A stretch of DNA of 5,570 bases. Source: Kouleothrix aurantiaca. Its GTDB lineage: Bacteria; Chloroflexota; Chloroflexia; Chloroflexales; Roseiflexaceae. Position numbers and translations under genes: made by a program. Every line of letters starts with the position of its first letter. Position 1 is the stretch's first letter. The notes beneath the pieces were generated by a model. The model did no database searches and was not told where the DNA came from. It worked only from the letters and a program-made list of their open reading frames with translations. Where the stretch lies: the NCBI GenBank assembly GCA_001399705.1, contig LJCR01000186.1, positions 1 through 5,570 of the forward strand, in the 5' to 3' direction. Shown here in pieces: positions 1 to 4,694 of this stretch.

Positions 1-156
1 GTGGTGAATGCCGACCTGATTCTGGTGCTCGACAAGGGCGAGGTAGTGGCGCGCGGCACGCATGATGTGCTGATGGAAAACAGCCCGATCTACGCCGAGA
101 TTTACCACTCGCAGCTGGTTGGCGACACACACAAAGAAGCGGAGCAACGCATATGA
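1..156 (+). CDS. ABC exporter half-transporter, C-terminal end (partial)
   Basis: The open frame enters from the left edge and ends at TGA 154-156, giving 51 residues. The visible part is the end of an ABC nucleotide-binding domain, after the H-loop: a strand reading ADLILVLDKGEVVARGTH, then a helix 'HDVLMENSPIYAEIYHSQL', then a short charged tail. This is the standard C-terminus of half-size ABC exporters (MsbA/LmrA/BmrCD type), and the next gene ends with closely similar text. All catalytic motifs lie outside the window, so it cannot be judged whether this partner has an intact or degenerate ATP site. Its stop overlaps the next gene's ATG (ATGA), which points to translational coupling and to the two chains forming one heterodimeric transporter (inference). 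Confidence 0.9.
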   Translation: MVNADLILVLDKGEVVARGTHDVLMENSPIYAEIYHSQLVGDTHKEAEQRI

Positions 157-2084
157 TGGGTGGTCCTGGCGGCCCAGCCCGCCTGCTCAATACCGAAACG
201 TCCAAGCCCCAGAACCTTGGCGCGACACTGGCGCAGTTTGGGCACTACTTCCGCCCCTACTGGCTTGGCGTGCTGATCTCGTTCAGCATGGTGATCGCGT
301 CGGTGTGGACACAAGTGACCGCGCCGGATTTGATAGGCCAGGCCGTCGATTGCTACCTGTACCCAAACCCGGCCAACTGCTGGTACACCACTGCCAGCCT
401 CACGGCGACTGCGAATGATCGCATCGCCGGCCTGGCCGGGCTGGTGGGTCTGCTGGTGGCGCTGTTCATTGCCGGCGCGCTGTTTGGCGGCGCGTCGTTC
501 TACTCGATGAACTGGGCCGGCCAGCACGCGCTGCGCAAAATCCGCGAAGACCTGTTCGATCAGATCCATCGCCTGTCGCTTGGCTACTATGCGGAAAACG
601 AAGCCGGCAACATCATGAGCCGCATCACCAGCGACACCGACACCATCCAGCAGGCGCTCGGCTTTGCGCTGATCAATGTGCTCAGCGGCGCGCTCCTGAT
701 CGTCTGGATCGTGATCAAGATGCTGCAGGCGAATGTCGTCTACGCGCTGCTGAGCCTGAGCGTGGTGCCAGTGATGGCGCTGGCGACGGTCTATTTCTCT
801 GGGCAGGCGCGCCGAGCCTTTCGGCAAAGCCGCCGCGAGATGGGCAATGTCAACGCGGGCTTGCAGGAAAGCATTGCCGGCGTGCGCGAGGTGCAGGCCT
901 TCAACCGCGAAGACGAGAGCATCGAGCAGTTTCGGCGCGCGAATGCCGCCAACCGCGACGCAAATGTGCGCGCTGCCAGCTTCACCACCGCGCTGAACCC
1001 GGTGCTCGAGGCGCTTGGCTATGTCGCACTGGCGATTGTGGTAGTGGTGGGCGGGCTTTCGCTCTTGCGCGGCCAGCCACTGTTTGGCGGCGCTGCGATT
1101 TCGCTGGGCGTGGTGTTCGCCTTCCTGCAGTACGTTCAGCGCTTCAACCAGCCCATCCAGCAGCTTGCAGTGATGTGGACGAACGTGCAAAGCGCGATTG
1201 CTGGCGGCGAGCGCATTTTCGGTCTGCTTGAGATCGAGCCCGACGTGACCGACAAGCCCGGCGCGCAGACGATGCCGCCGATCAAGGGGCGCGTGGTGTT
1301 CGACAATGTGGCCTTTAGCTACGGGCAGGGCGCAGGAACCGGCGCAACGCAAGCGACTTCAGGCACCACAAGCAGCGCCAAGCCGCAGGTGCTGAAAGGC
1401 GTGTCGTTCACTGCCGAGCCGGGCCAGATGATCGCCATTGTCGGGCCGACTGGCGCGGGCAAAACCACGATCATCAACCTCATCCCGCGCTTCTACGACG
1501 TGTCGGGCGGCGCGGTGACGATTGATGGTCTGGACGTGCGCGATGTGAGACGCGACAGCCTGCGCTCGCAGATCGGCATTGTGCTGCAGGATTCGTTCTT
1601 GTTCTCCGACACGGTGATGAACAACATTCGCTACGGCCGGCTCGACGCGAACGACGAGGAAGTGATCGCGGCTGCCAAGCTCGCCTCGGCCGATGCGTTT
1701 ATCGAACGCTTGCCCGATGGCTATGCGACAGTGCTGGGCGAGCGCGGCGGCGGCCTCAGCCAGGGCCAGCGCCAGCTGATCGCGATCGCGCGCGCAGCGC
1801 TGGCGAACCCGCACATCCTGATCCTCGACGAAGCGACCTCCAGCGTCGATACGCGCACCGAGCGCTTGATCCAGCAGGCGTTCGACCAACTCATGGAAGG
1901 GCGCACCAGCTTTGTGATCGCGCACCGCCTGAGCACCATCCGCAACGCCGACCAGGTGCTGATGCTCAAGGACGGGCAGATCATCGAGCGCGGCACCCAC
2001 AACGAGCTGCTGGCGCATCGCGGGGCCTACTACGACCTGTACATGAGCCAGTTCCGCCGCGAGGAAGAGCCAGCGGCGGTATAA
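153..2084 (+). CDS. ABC exporter half-transporter (ABC membrane domain + ATPase), probable heterodimer subunit
   Basis: A complete 643-residue type IV (exporter-fold) half-transporter. The membrane domain has six likely helices near residues 38-55, 91-113, 170-190, 195-215, 281-304 and 313-331, with a coupling-helix segment 'NEAGNIMSRITSDTDTI' between helices 2 and 3. The ATPase domain is complete: A-loop Tyr390, Walker A GPTGAGKTT (431-439, Lys437), Q-loop Gln479, signature LSQGQ (535-539), Walker B ILILD (555-559) with catalytic Glu560, D-loop SSVD (563-566) and switch His591. This site should therefore be catalytic. Start: ATG 153 overlaps the upstream stop and has GGAG at 141-144, 8 nt away; a second in-frame ATG follows at once. 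Odd points: residues 391-412 form a Gly/Ala/Thr/Ser-rich insert after the A-loop, longer than usual, and Cys67 and Cys76 sit in the first extracytoplasmic loop. The family exports lipids, drugs or peptides; the substrate cannot be read from the sequence. Length is slightly above the usual 570-620. Confidence 0.96.
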   Translation: MMGGPGGPARLLNTETSKPQNLGATLAQFGHYFRPYWLGVLISFSMVIASVWTQVTAPDLIGQAVDCYLYPNPANCWYTTASLTATANDRIAGLAGLVGLLVALFIAGALFGGASFYSMNWAGQHALRKIREDLFDQIHRLSLGYYAENEAGNIMSRITSDTDTIQQALGFALINVLSGALLIVWIVIKMLQANVVYALLSLSVVPVMALATVYFSGQARRAFRQSRREMGNVNAGLQESIAGVREVQAFNREDESIEQFRRANAANRDANVRAASFTTALNPVLEALGYVALAIVVVVGGLSLLRGQPLFGGAAISLGVVFAFLQYVQRFNQPIQQLAVMWTNVQSAIAGGERIFGLLEIEPDVTDKPGAQTMPPIKGRVVFDNVAFSYGQGAGTGATQATSGTTSSAKPQVLKGVSFTAEPGQMIAIVGPTGAGKTTIINLIPRFYDVSGGAVTIDGLDVRDVRRDSLRSQIGIVLQDSFLFSDTVMNNIRYGRLDANDEEVIAAAKLASADAFIERLPDGYATVLGERGGGLSQGQRQLIAIARAALANPHILILDEATSSVDTRTERLIQQAFDQLMEGRTSFVIAHRLSTIRNADQVLMLKDGQIIERGTHNELLAHRGAYYDLYMSQFRREEEPAAV

Positions 2085-2102
2085 AAGCCGGGTTACGTTC
2101 AC

Positions 2103-2144
2103 CACGAAGGCACGAAGACCATTTTAAATCTTCGTGCCTTCGTG
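2103..2144 (+). terminator. 16-bp perfect hairpin after the ABC operon (possible terminator)
   Basis: Bases 2103-2118 pair perfectly with 2129-2144 (arm CACGAAGGCACGAAGA), leaving a 10-nt AT-rich loop. The hairpin begins 18 bases after the exporter's stop codon. There is no run of T directly behind it, so it is not a textbook Rho-independent terminator. It could still end transcription or protect the mRNA 3' end. The arms are copies of the CACGAAGG octamer repeat that continues to the right. Confidence 0.5.
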
Positions 2145-2263
2145 CCTTCGTGGTTTGGTTTCCTCTCTCCGCGCCTTCCGCGTCCTCAGCGTCCAGTATT
2201 TTTATCCCCTTGGTGCCTTCGTGTCTTCGTGGTTTCGTCTTTCTCATCGTACCTTCGTGGTTT
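2129..2263. repeat. Octamer micro-repeat (CCTTCGTG) patches with one nonamer patch
   Basis: CCTTCGTG is repeated head to tail at 2137-2152 and again within 2209-2235 and 2251-2263, each time ending in the 'TTCGTGGTTT' edge. Between them, 2169-2195 reads as three 9-nt units (CCGCGCCTT, CCGCGTCCT, CAGCGTCCA). The units are degenerate, unlike a young microsatellite. They lie only between genes here. Confidence 0.8.
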
Positions 2264-2293
2264 GGCTTTCCTGATTCTGAAGGCACCACAGAT

Positions 2294-2324
2294 ATCCATG
2301 CGGCTGCGCCGCACCCTGATGGAT
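2294..2324. repeat. Imperfect GC-rich inverted repeat
   Basis: ATCCAT (2294-2299) pairs with ATGGAT (2319-2324), and inside it GCGGC (2300-2304) pairs with GCCGC (2308-2312) around a 3-nt loop; 6 unpaired bases lie on the right side. It is a small cruciform-like element between repeat patches. No function is evident. Confidence 0.4.
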
Positions 2325-2341
2325 GAAAATAGAACGCGAAC

Positions 2342-2369
2342 GGTTCTTGGTTCTTAGTTCTCGGTTCTA
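2342..2369. repeat. Tandem heptamer repeat, GGTTCTT x4
   Basis: Four heptamers in register: GGTTCTT, GGTTCTT, AGTTCTC, GGTTCTA. They resemble the short tandemly repeated heptamers (STRR) described from cyanobacteria in unit length, but not in sequence. Confidence 0.75.
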
Positions 2370-2380
2370 TTTTCGTGTTA

Positions 2381-2512
2381 GAGACACTGAGGACACGGAG
2401 TTTATATTTTTGCATCTTGGTGCCTTCGTGGTTTCGTCTCTTACCTTCGTGCCTTCGCGCCTTCGTGGTTCGGTTTTCCCTGCCCGCAGCCTCCGTGCTC
2501 TCTGTGGCTCCG
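2381..2512. repeat. Second cluster of octamer and nonamer micro-repeats
   Basis: 2381-2400 carries nonamer units (GAGACACTGAGGACACGGAG). 2415-2470 carries octamer-family units in the complementary orientation, each ending in CTTCGTGGTT. 2489-2512 carries the nonamer family in the opposite orientation (CTCCGTGCTCTCTGTGGCTC). Orientation switches within 130 bases, so the cluster is a mosaic and not a single expanded array. Confidence 0.75.
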
Positions 2513-2564
2513 TTTTCGCCCTTCTGCATCTGCGTATTTGCAGCAAACTATCAGATCGCACGGC

Positions 2565-2594
2565 TTTACAAATCAGCACACATGCGCGTATACT
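2565..2594 (+). promoter_or_regulatory. Sigma-70-type promoter for the DinB gene
   Basis: TTTACA at 2565-2570 and TATACT at 2589-2594 are separated by 18 bases; each hexamer matches consensus at 5 of 6 positions. Transcription would begin near 2601, giving a leader of about 50 bases before the DinB ATG. The site lies just past the repeat debris and is the only strong plus-strand promoter I can see in the window. Confidence 0.65.
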
Positions 2595-2639
2595 CGGCCG
2601 GGGCGAGGCCAAAGGTGGGCTTTGCAAGCAACAGAGAAC

Positions 2640-2644
2640 GGAGG
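2640..2644 (+). promoter_or_regulatory. Shine-Dalgarno site that fixes the DinB start
   Basis: GGAGG, 6 bases before ATG 2651. It sits inside GAGGACGCGGA (2641-2651), an 11-mer that also occurs in inverted orientation in the nonamer repeat at 2169-2195, so the site may derive from repeat sequence. Confidence 0.7.
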
Positions 2645-2650
2645 ACGCGG

Positions 2651-3172
2651 ATGACAGAAAACACCGCCGGCAATGTGAGCGTACTGGCAACACTGTTCGC
2701 GCATAATGCCTGGGCGAACCAGAAGCTGCTCGACTTTTGCGAAAAGCTCAGCGATGCCCAGCTCAGCACCAATGCGGTTGGCGGCTTCGGCACCATCCAC
2801 GAAACGCTGATTCATATTCTTCGCGCCGAACAGGGCTATGTCGAGCGCACCAATGGCAGGCTGCCGGCGCAGCCGCTCGTGCGCGGGCAAGCGCTACTGT
2901 TTGATCAGCTCCGGGATGTGGCGCGCTGGGCCAGCGACGAGCTGCTCCAGCTGGCGCTCGCCACCCGCAGCGACACGCTGGTGAAGGAAAGCGACGACAA
3001 ATCGGCGATCGAGTACCCGCTGGCGAGCCTGCTGATGCAGTCGCTCACTCACTCGACCGAGCATCGCACCCAGATTGCGGCAATCATCACGCAGCTGGGG
3101 ATGGAACCGCCCGACATGAGCGGCTGGATGTACATGGAGGAGCACAAAGAGCTTCGCGAGTGGGATCTGTAG
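2651..3172 (+). CDS. DinB/YfiT-family metal-binding four-helix protein
   Basis: 173 residues, the normal size for the DinB superfamily. The three histidines that bind the metal in this fold are in the expected places: His55 in 'IHETLIHILRAE', and His134 and His138 in 'LTHSTEHRTQI'. The N-terminal 'LFAHNAWANQKLLD' helix and the C-terminal 'QLGMEPPDMSGWMYMEE' stretch are also typical. Family members are metal-dependent enzymes, some of them bacillithiol- or mycothiol-dependent S-transferases, and others are uncharacterised stress-linked proteins; the substrate here is unknown. ATG 2651 is chosen because GGAGG (2640-2644) lies 6 nt upstream and the conserved family text begins right after it. 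The frame is open further upstream to 2375, but that part is translated repeat. The gene appears monocistronic: own promoter at 2565-2594 and a strong hairpin 13 bases after the stop. Confidence 0.93.
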   Translation: MTENTAGNVSVLATLFAHNAWANQKLLDFCEKLSDAQLSTNAVGGFGTIHETLIHILRAEQGYVERTNGRLPAQPLVRGQALLFDQLRDVARWASDELLQLALATRSDTLVKESDDKSAIEYPLASLLMQSLTHSTEHRTQIAAIITQLGMEPPDMSGWMYMEEHKELREWDL

Positions 3173-3185
3173 GGGAATTTGAGCC

Positions 3186-3244
3186 ACCGGCGCACGGAGA
3201 GCACCGAGGGTTAGGTTTTTCTCGGTGCTCTCCGTGCGCTCGGT
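3186..3244. terminator. Long hairpin between convergent genes (probable bidirectional terminator)
   Basis: 3190-3208 pairs perfectly over 19 bases with 3221-3239 around a 12-nt loop that contains five T. Four more pairs (3186-3189 with 3241-3244) extend the stem past one bulged base. It starts 13 bases after the DinB stop and ends 9 bases before the stop of the minus-strand gene, exactly where a shared terminator is expected. No clear T-tract follows on either side, so the mode of termination is uncertain. The arms belong to the nonamer repeat family. Confidence 0.6.
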
Positions 3245-3253
3245 AGCTATTGC

Positions 3254-3601
3254 TTATCGCTTCCTGGTGTCTTTGCGCGGCACAATCGCTACCTGCAGAT
3301 CATCGCGATACACAATCTGCGACTTGTGCGGGTTTTTCTGCCGAATGACTTTGACCACGCGCCCTTCGCGGCGGGCGTTGGCCGCCACAATTCTGCCAAC
3401 CTGCTTCCAGCCAGCCTCGGTGAAATAAAACCGGGCGCGCGGATTCTCGAACGAGGGTACAGCCAGATTAAACCCAAAGATACCGGCCATGAATGCGCCC
3501 ATGAGTCGGCCGCCTGGCATGGCCGTATACGTGCCATCAGGCTCCTCGCGCAAATCACTCGCAGAATTGCACAGAATACGGTAGATCATACACACCCGCA
3601 T
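3254..3601 (-). CDS. Small conserved-looking protein of unknown function
   Basis: I do not recognise this gene. The frame reads on the minus strand to a TAA at 3254-3256 and gives 115 residues from ATG 3601. Alternatives are GTG 3619 (121 residues, GGGG 4 nt upstream) and ATG 3589 (111 residues, GCGGG 5 nt upstream); none has a decisive ribosome site. The product starts 'MRVCMIYRIL', has a Gly/Met/Ala-rich stretch 'GGRLMGAFMAGIFGF' that is too short and polar to be a clear membrane span, then a basic half with alternating strand-like segments ('RARFYFTEAGWKQVG', 'GRVVKVIRQK', 'SQIVYRDDLQVAIVP') and a charged tail KDTRKR. Codon use is like the neighbouring genes, and the text is of normal protein composition, unlike the overlapping plus-strand frame. 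It is bracketed by copies of the same nonamer repeat (3190-3239 and 3643-3669). Confidence 0.65.
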   Translation of the reverse strand: MRVCMIYRILCNSASDLREEPDGTYTAMPGGRLMGAFMAGIFGFNLAVPSFENPRARFYFTEAGWKQVGRIVAANARREGRVVKVIRQKNPHKSQIVYRDDLQVAIVPRKDTRKR

Positions 3602-3642
3602 TCCCGTTCGATATGCCACAAAACCCCGGGCAAACCGATTGG

Positions 3643-3669
3643 GCCACAGAGCGCACAGAGATCACCGAG
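3643..3669. repeat. Nonamer-family micro-repeat copy
   Basis: Three 9-nt units CACAGAGCG, CACAGAGAT and CACCGAG. Bases 3650-3669 match the complement of the hairpin arm 3221-3240 at 18 of 20 positions, so this is a third copy of that element, placed just upstream of the unknown gene. The rest of 3670-3872 is an AT-richer spacer with one octamer-like fragment (TCGCGAAGGCACGAG, 3801-3815) and no gene that I can support. Confidence 0.75.
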
Positions 3670-3872
3670 CAGAAAACCGAACGCTGTCGCTCATCTCATC
3701 TATTCTTCTCTATACAATAGAACGAGCGCGACGGTGATTTTTGCCCTGCGTGTACAATCCCACATTCAATACGTTTCGCAGAAAGCCGCCTGGGACATGT
3801 ATCGCGAAGGCACGAGGGGCTTTCGGAGGGTCTGCGGCATCGGTGAAGCGCCTGAGAGAGAGCGGCAATACC

Positions 3873-4279
3873 CTAGCGGCGCTCGCGCAGATCGACCTCG
3901 ATGCCGCCAACCAGCCCGGCCATCAGGTTGTAGCCCACCGTCACCAGCAGCGCCGCGCCCGCCAGCACCACCGCGCCCGCCAGCGTCAGCACCAGCGCAA
4001 AGATCACAAACGTTACGCCGAGCCGGCTGGAAAGCTGCGCAGTGGTTTGCGCGGCGCTGCTCAACCCCAGCAGCGATAAAGATCAATCGTGGCGATGCGC
4101 TGGCCGAGCACTTCGATATTAAACGCCTGGATCTGCCCGAGCGCGGCGCTGACACGGCGCAAGGCCTGCACCGCCACGCCTGCAAGACACAGCGCCGGCA
4201 GCAAGGCCACCAGCCAGCCGAGCAAGAGCGCATTTCGCAGCGCCGACGTTACCGAGATCCGCCGAATCATATAGCGCAT
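3873..4279 (-). pseudogene. DUF3566-type two-helix membrane protein, broken by a single-base frameshift
   Basis: ATG 4279 is preceded by GGGAGG (4287-4292), an excellent ribosome site. The first frame gives 'MRYMIRRISVTSALR', a membrane helix at about residues 17-37, and a linker to residue 67, then hits TGA at 4061-4063 after 72 residues. In the frame one base back the protein continues smoothly: 'LSLLGLSSAAQTTAQL', a second helix (about 89-114) and the tail 'GYNLMAGLVGGIEVDLRERR', to TAG 3873-3875. Joined, the product is 135 residues and matches the DUF3566 plan: basic N-terminus, RRIS motif, two helices, YNL...GGI(E/R)V end. A missing base in the A run at 4078-4080 (T run on the coding strand) would explain the break. 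It could be a true lesion or a sequencing/assembly indel. Function of the family is unknown; actinobacterial members often lie near gyrA, which is not seen here. Confidence 0.8.
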
Positions 4280-4286
4280 TGGGGTG

Positions 4287-4292
4287 CCTCCC
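4287..4292 (-). promoter_or_regulatory. Shine-Dalgarno site of the DUF3566 gene
   Basis: GGGAGG on the minus strand, 7 bases before ATG 4279. It selects this start over the longer open frame beginning at 4336, which lies in repeat sequence. No convincing minus-strand promoter was found in 4300-4690. Confidence 0.75.
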
Positions 4293-4306
4293 TGTAGCAA
4301 ACGGAT

Positions 4307-4391
4307 AAACGACAAAAGAAGGGCATCAAAAGACAAAGGACGAAGGACAAACGACGAAGGTGTGAGCGTTCGTCATTCGTCATTCGTCCTT
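4307..4391. repeat. Heptamer array with inverted counterpart forming a large imperfect hairpin
   Basis: From 4307 to 4362, eight 7-nt units run in register (AAACGAC, AAAAGAA, GGGCATC, AAAAGAC, AAAGGAC, GAAGGAC, AAACGAC, GAAGGTG). From 4369, the complement follows as TTCGTCA, TTCGTCA, TTCGTCC. Bases 4336-4358 pair with 4369-4391 at 20 of 23 positions around a 10-nt loop. It lies about 45 bases or more upstream of the DUF3566 ribosome site, inside what would be its leader or promoter region. Confidence 0.75.
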
Positions 4392-4436
4392 GTTGTATGC
4401 TTGTTTCAGCTATCAGCAGAAGCAGTGCTCGTTGTT

Positions 4437-4487
4437 TCTTTGTGTGCACTTTTTCGTGCTTGCACGAAAAAAGTGCACACAGAAAAA
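4437..4487. repeat. Long inverted repeat with GTGCAC cores
   Basis: 4441-4458 pairs with 4463-4481 with one bulged A (4472) and a 4-nt loop, giving 18 canonical pairs; a wobble and a few A-T pairs extend it towards 4437 and 4487. Each arm holds the palindrome GTGCAC (4444-4449, 4473-4478) next to a T5/A6 run. It is not built from the micro-repeat units. It could be an operator-like site, a decayed mobile-element end pair or an RNA hairpin; nothing decides between these. Confidence 0.7.
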
Positions 4488-4627
4488 ATTGTTTCTACCA
4501 TGCTGCCGCAGGCAAATTGCACGACGTCGCACTTCGGCAGGGTGGAAGTGTACCTATGCTATAGCCTTTTGCAGAACAATTGAACACTCATACACTGGCA
4601 AGAAGCATGTTAGAGTGCGGAAAATGC

Positions 4628-4684
4628 AACTGCCTCCTGCCGACTGCAAACTGCTATAAAATCCGCACGCCCAAACGCCAAACG
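4628..4684. repeat. Two short heptamer arrays downstream of xylulokinase
   Basis: Four heptamers share a CTGC core at 4628-4655 (AACTGCC, TCCTGCC, GACTGCA, AACTGCT), and CCAAACG occurs twice in tandem at 4671-4684. These are two more unit sequences, distinct from GGTTCTT and from the GACRAAG type. Confidence 0.65.
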
Positions 4685-4689
4685 CGCAG
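4657..4689 (-). terminator. Weak terminator candidate after xylulokinase
   Basis: On the minus strand CTGCGCG (4689-4683) can pair with CGTGCGG (4669-4663) over 7 positions, two of them G-T, with a 13-nt loop and ATTTTAT directly behind. It begins 5 bases after the xylB stop. The stem is weak and partly made of the CCAAACG repeat, so this is tentative. Confidence 0.35.
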
Positions 4690-4694
4690 GTGTC

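Larger units (their letters stand above)
2085..2640. other. Gene-free spacer filled with degenerate micro-repeats
   Basis: About 550 bases without a credible gene, lower in GC than the flanking genes. It contains octamer patches (CACGAAGG and its complement) at 2103-2155, 2209-2263 and 2415-2470, nonamer patches (CACnGAGnn type) at 2169-2195, 2381-2400 and 2489-2512, a heptamer patch (GGTTCTT) at 2342-2369, and a GC-rich imperfect hairpin at 2294-2324. The DinB promoter lies at its right end. Several open frames cross it on both strands, but their products are only translated repeat (for example TTKARRHEG-like strings), so none is called as a gene. Confidence 0.85.
4293..4694. other. Gene-free spacer with heptamer repeats and two large hairpins
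   Basis: About 400 bases between the xylulokinase stop and the DUF3566 ribosome site. It holds a heptamer array with its inverted counterpart (4307-4391), a long hairpin (4437-4487), a second heptamer array (4628-4655), a short one (4671-4684), and a weak terminator candidate. Bases 4500-4620 contain only small palindromes (CGACGTCG 4522-4529, CAATTG 4577-4582) and nothing else that I recognise. Small open frames on both strands have no ribosome site and no protein-like composition. Confidence 0.8.

Noticed and set aside
102..1352. 416-codon open frame antisense to the exporter gene, and similar antisense frames at 1359-2105 and 791-988
   Set aside because: They are shadows of a GC-rich coding gene. 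Their products are Arg/His/Ala/Gln-rich without domain features, and the sense frame has all ABC motifs.
2100..2512. Possible CRISPR array
   Set aside because: Units are only 7-9 nt, degenerate, in mixed orientation and without regular 30-40 nt spacers.
1981..2529. 182-codon minus-strand frame with TTKARRHEG-type repeats
   Set aside because: It overlaps the 3' end of the exporter gene and otherwise translates the micro-repeats; the repeating peptide follows from the DNA repeat, not from protein selection.
2375..2650. N-terminal extension of the DinB protein by 92 codons
   Set aside because: The extension is translated repeat and lies partly upstream of the predicted promoter; a good ribosome site and the family's normal length place the start at 2651.
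3713..3758. TACAAT -10-like hexamers at 3713-3718 and 3753-3758 on the plus strand
   Set aside because: Neither has an acceptable -35 hexamer at 16-18 bases, and no plus-strand gene follows.
4070..4090. Programmed ribosomal frameshift in the DUF3566 gene
   Set aside because: The shift site reads GAT CTT TAT and does not form an X XXY YYZ slippery heptamer; no stimulatory element is evident, and the family has no known frameshifting. A one-base indel is simpler.
3326..4297. 323-codon plus-strand open frame across the unknown gene and the DUF3566 gene
   Set aside because: The product is Pro/Arg/Gln/His-rich low-quality text crossing a repeat copy, with no ribosome site. The opposite strand holds a recognisable family and a strong ribosome site.
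4284..4583. Small open frames in the xylB-DUF3566 spacer
   Set aside because: They cross heptamer repeats and hairpins, lack ribosome sites and have no protein-like pattern.
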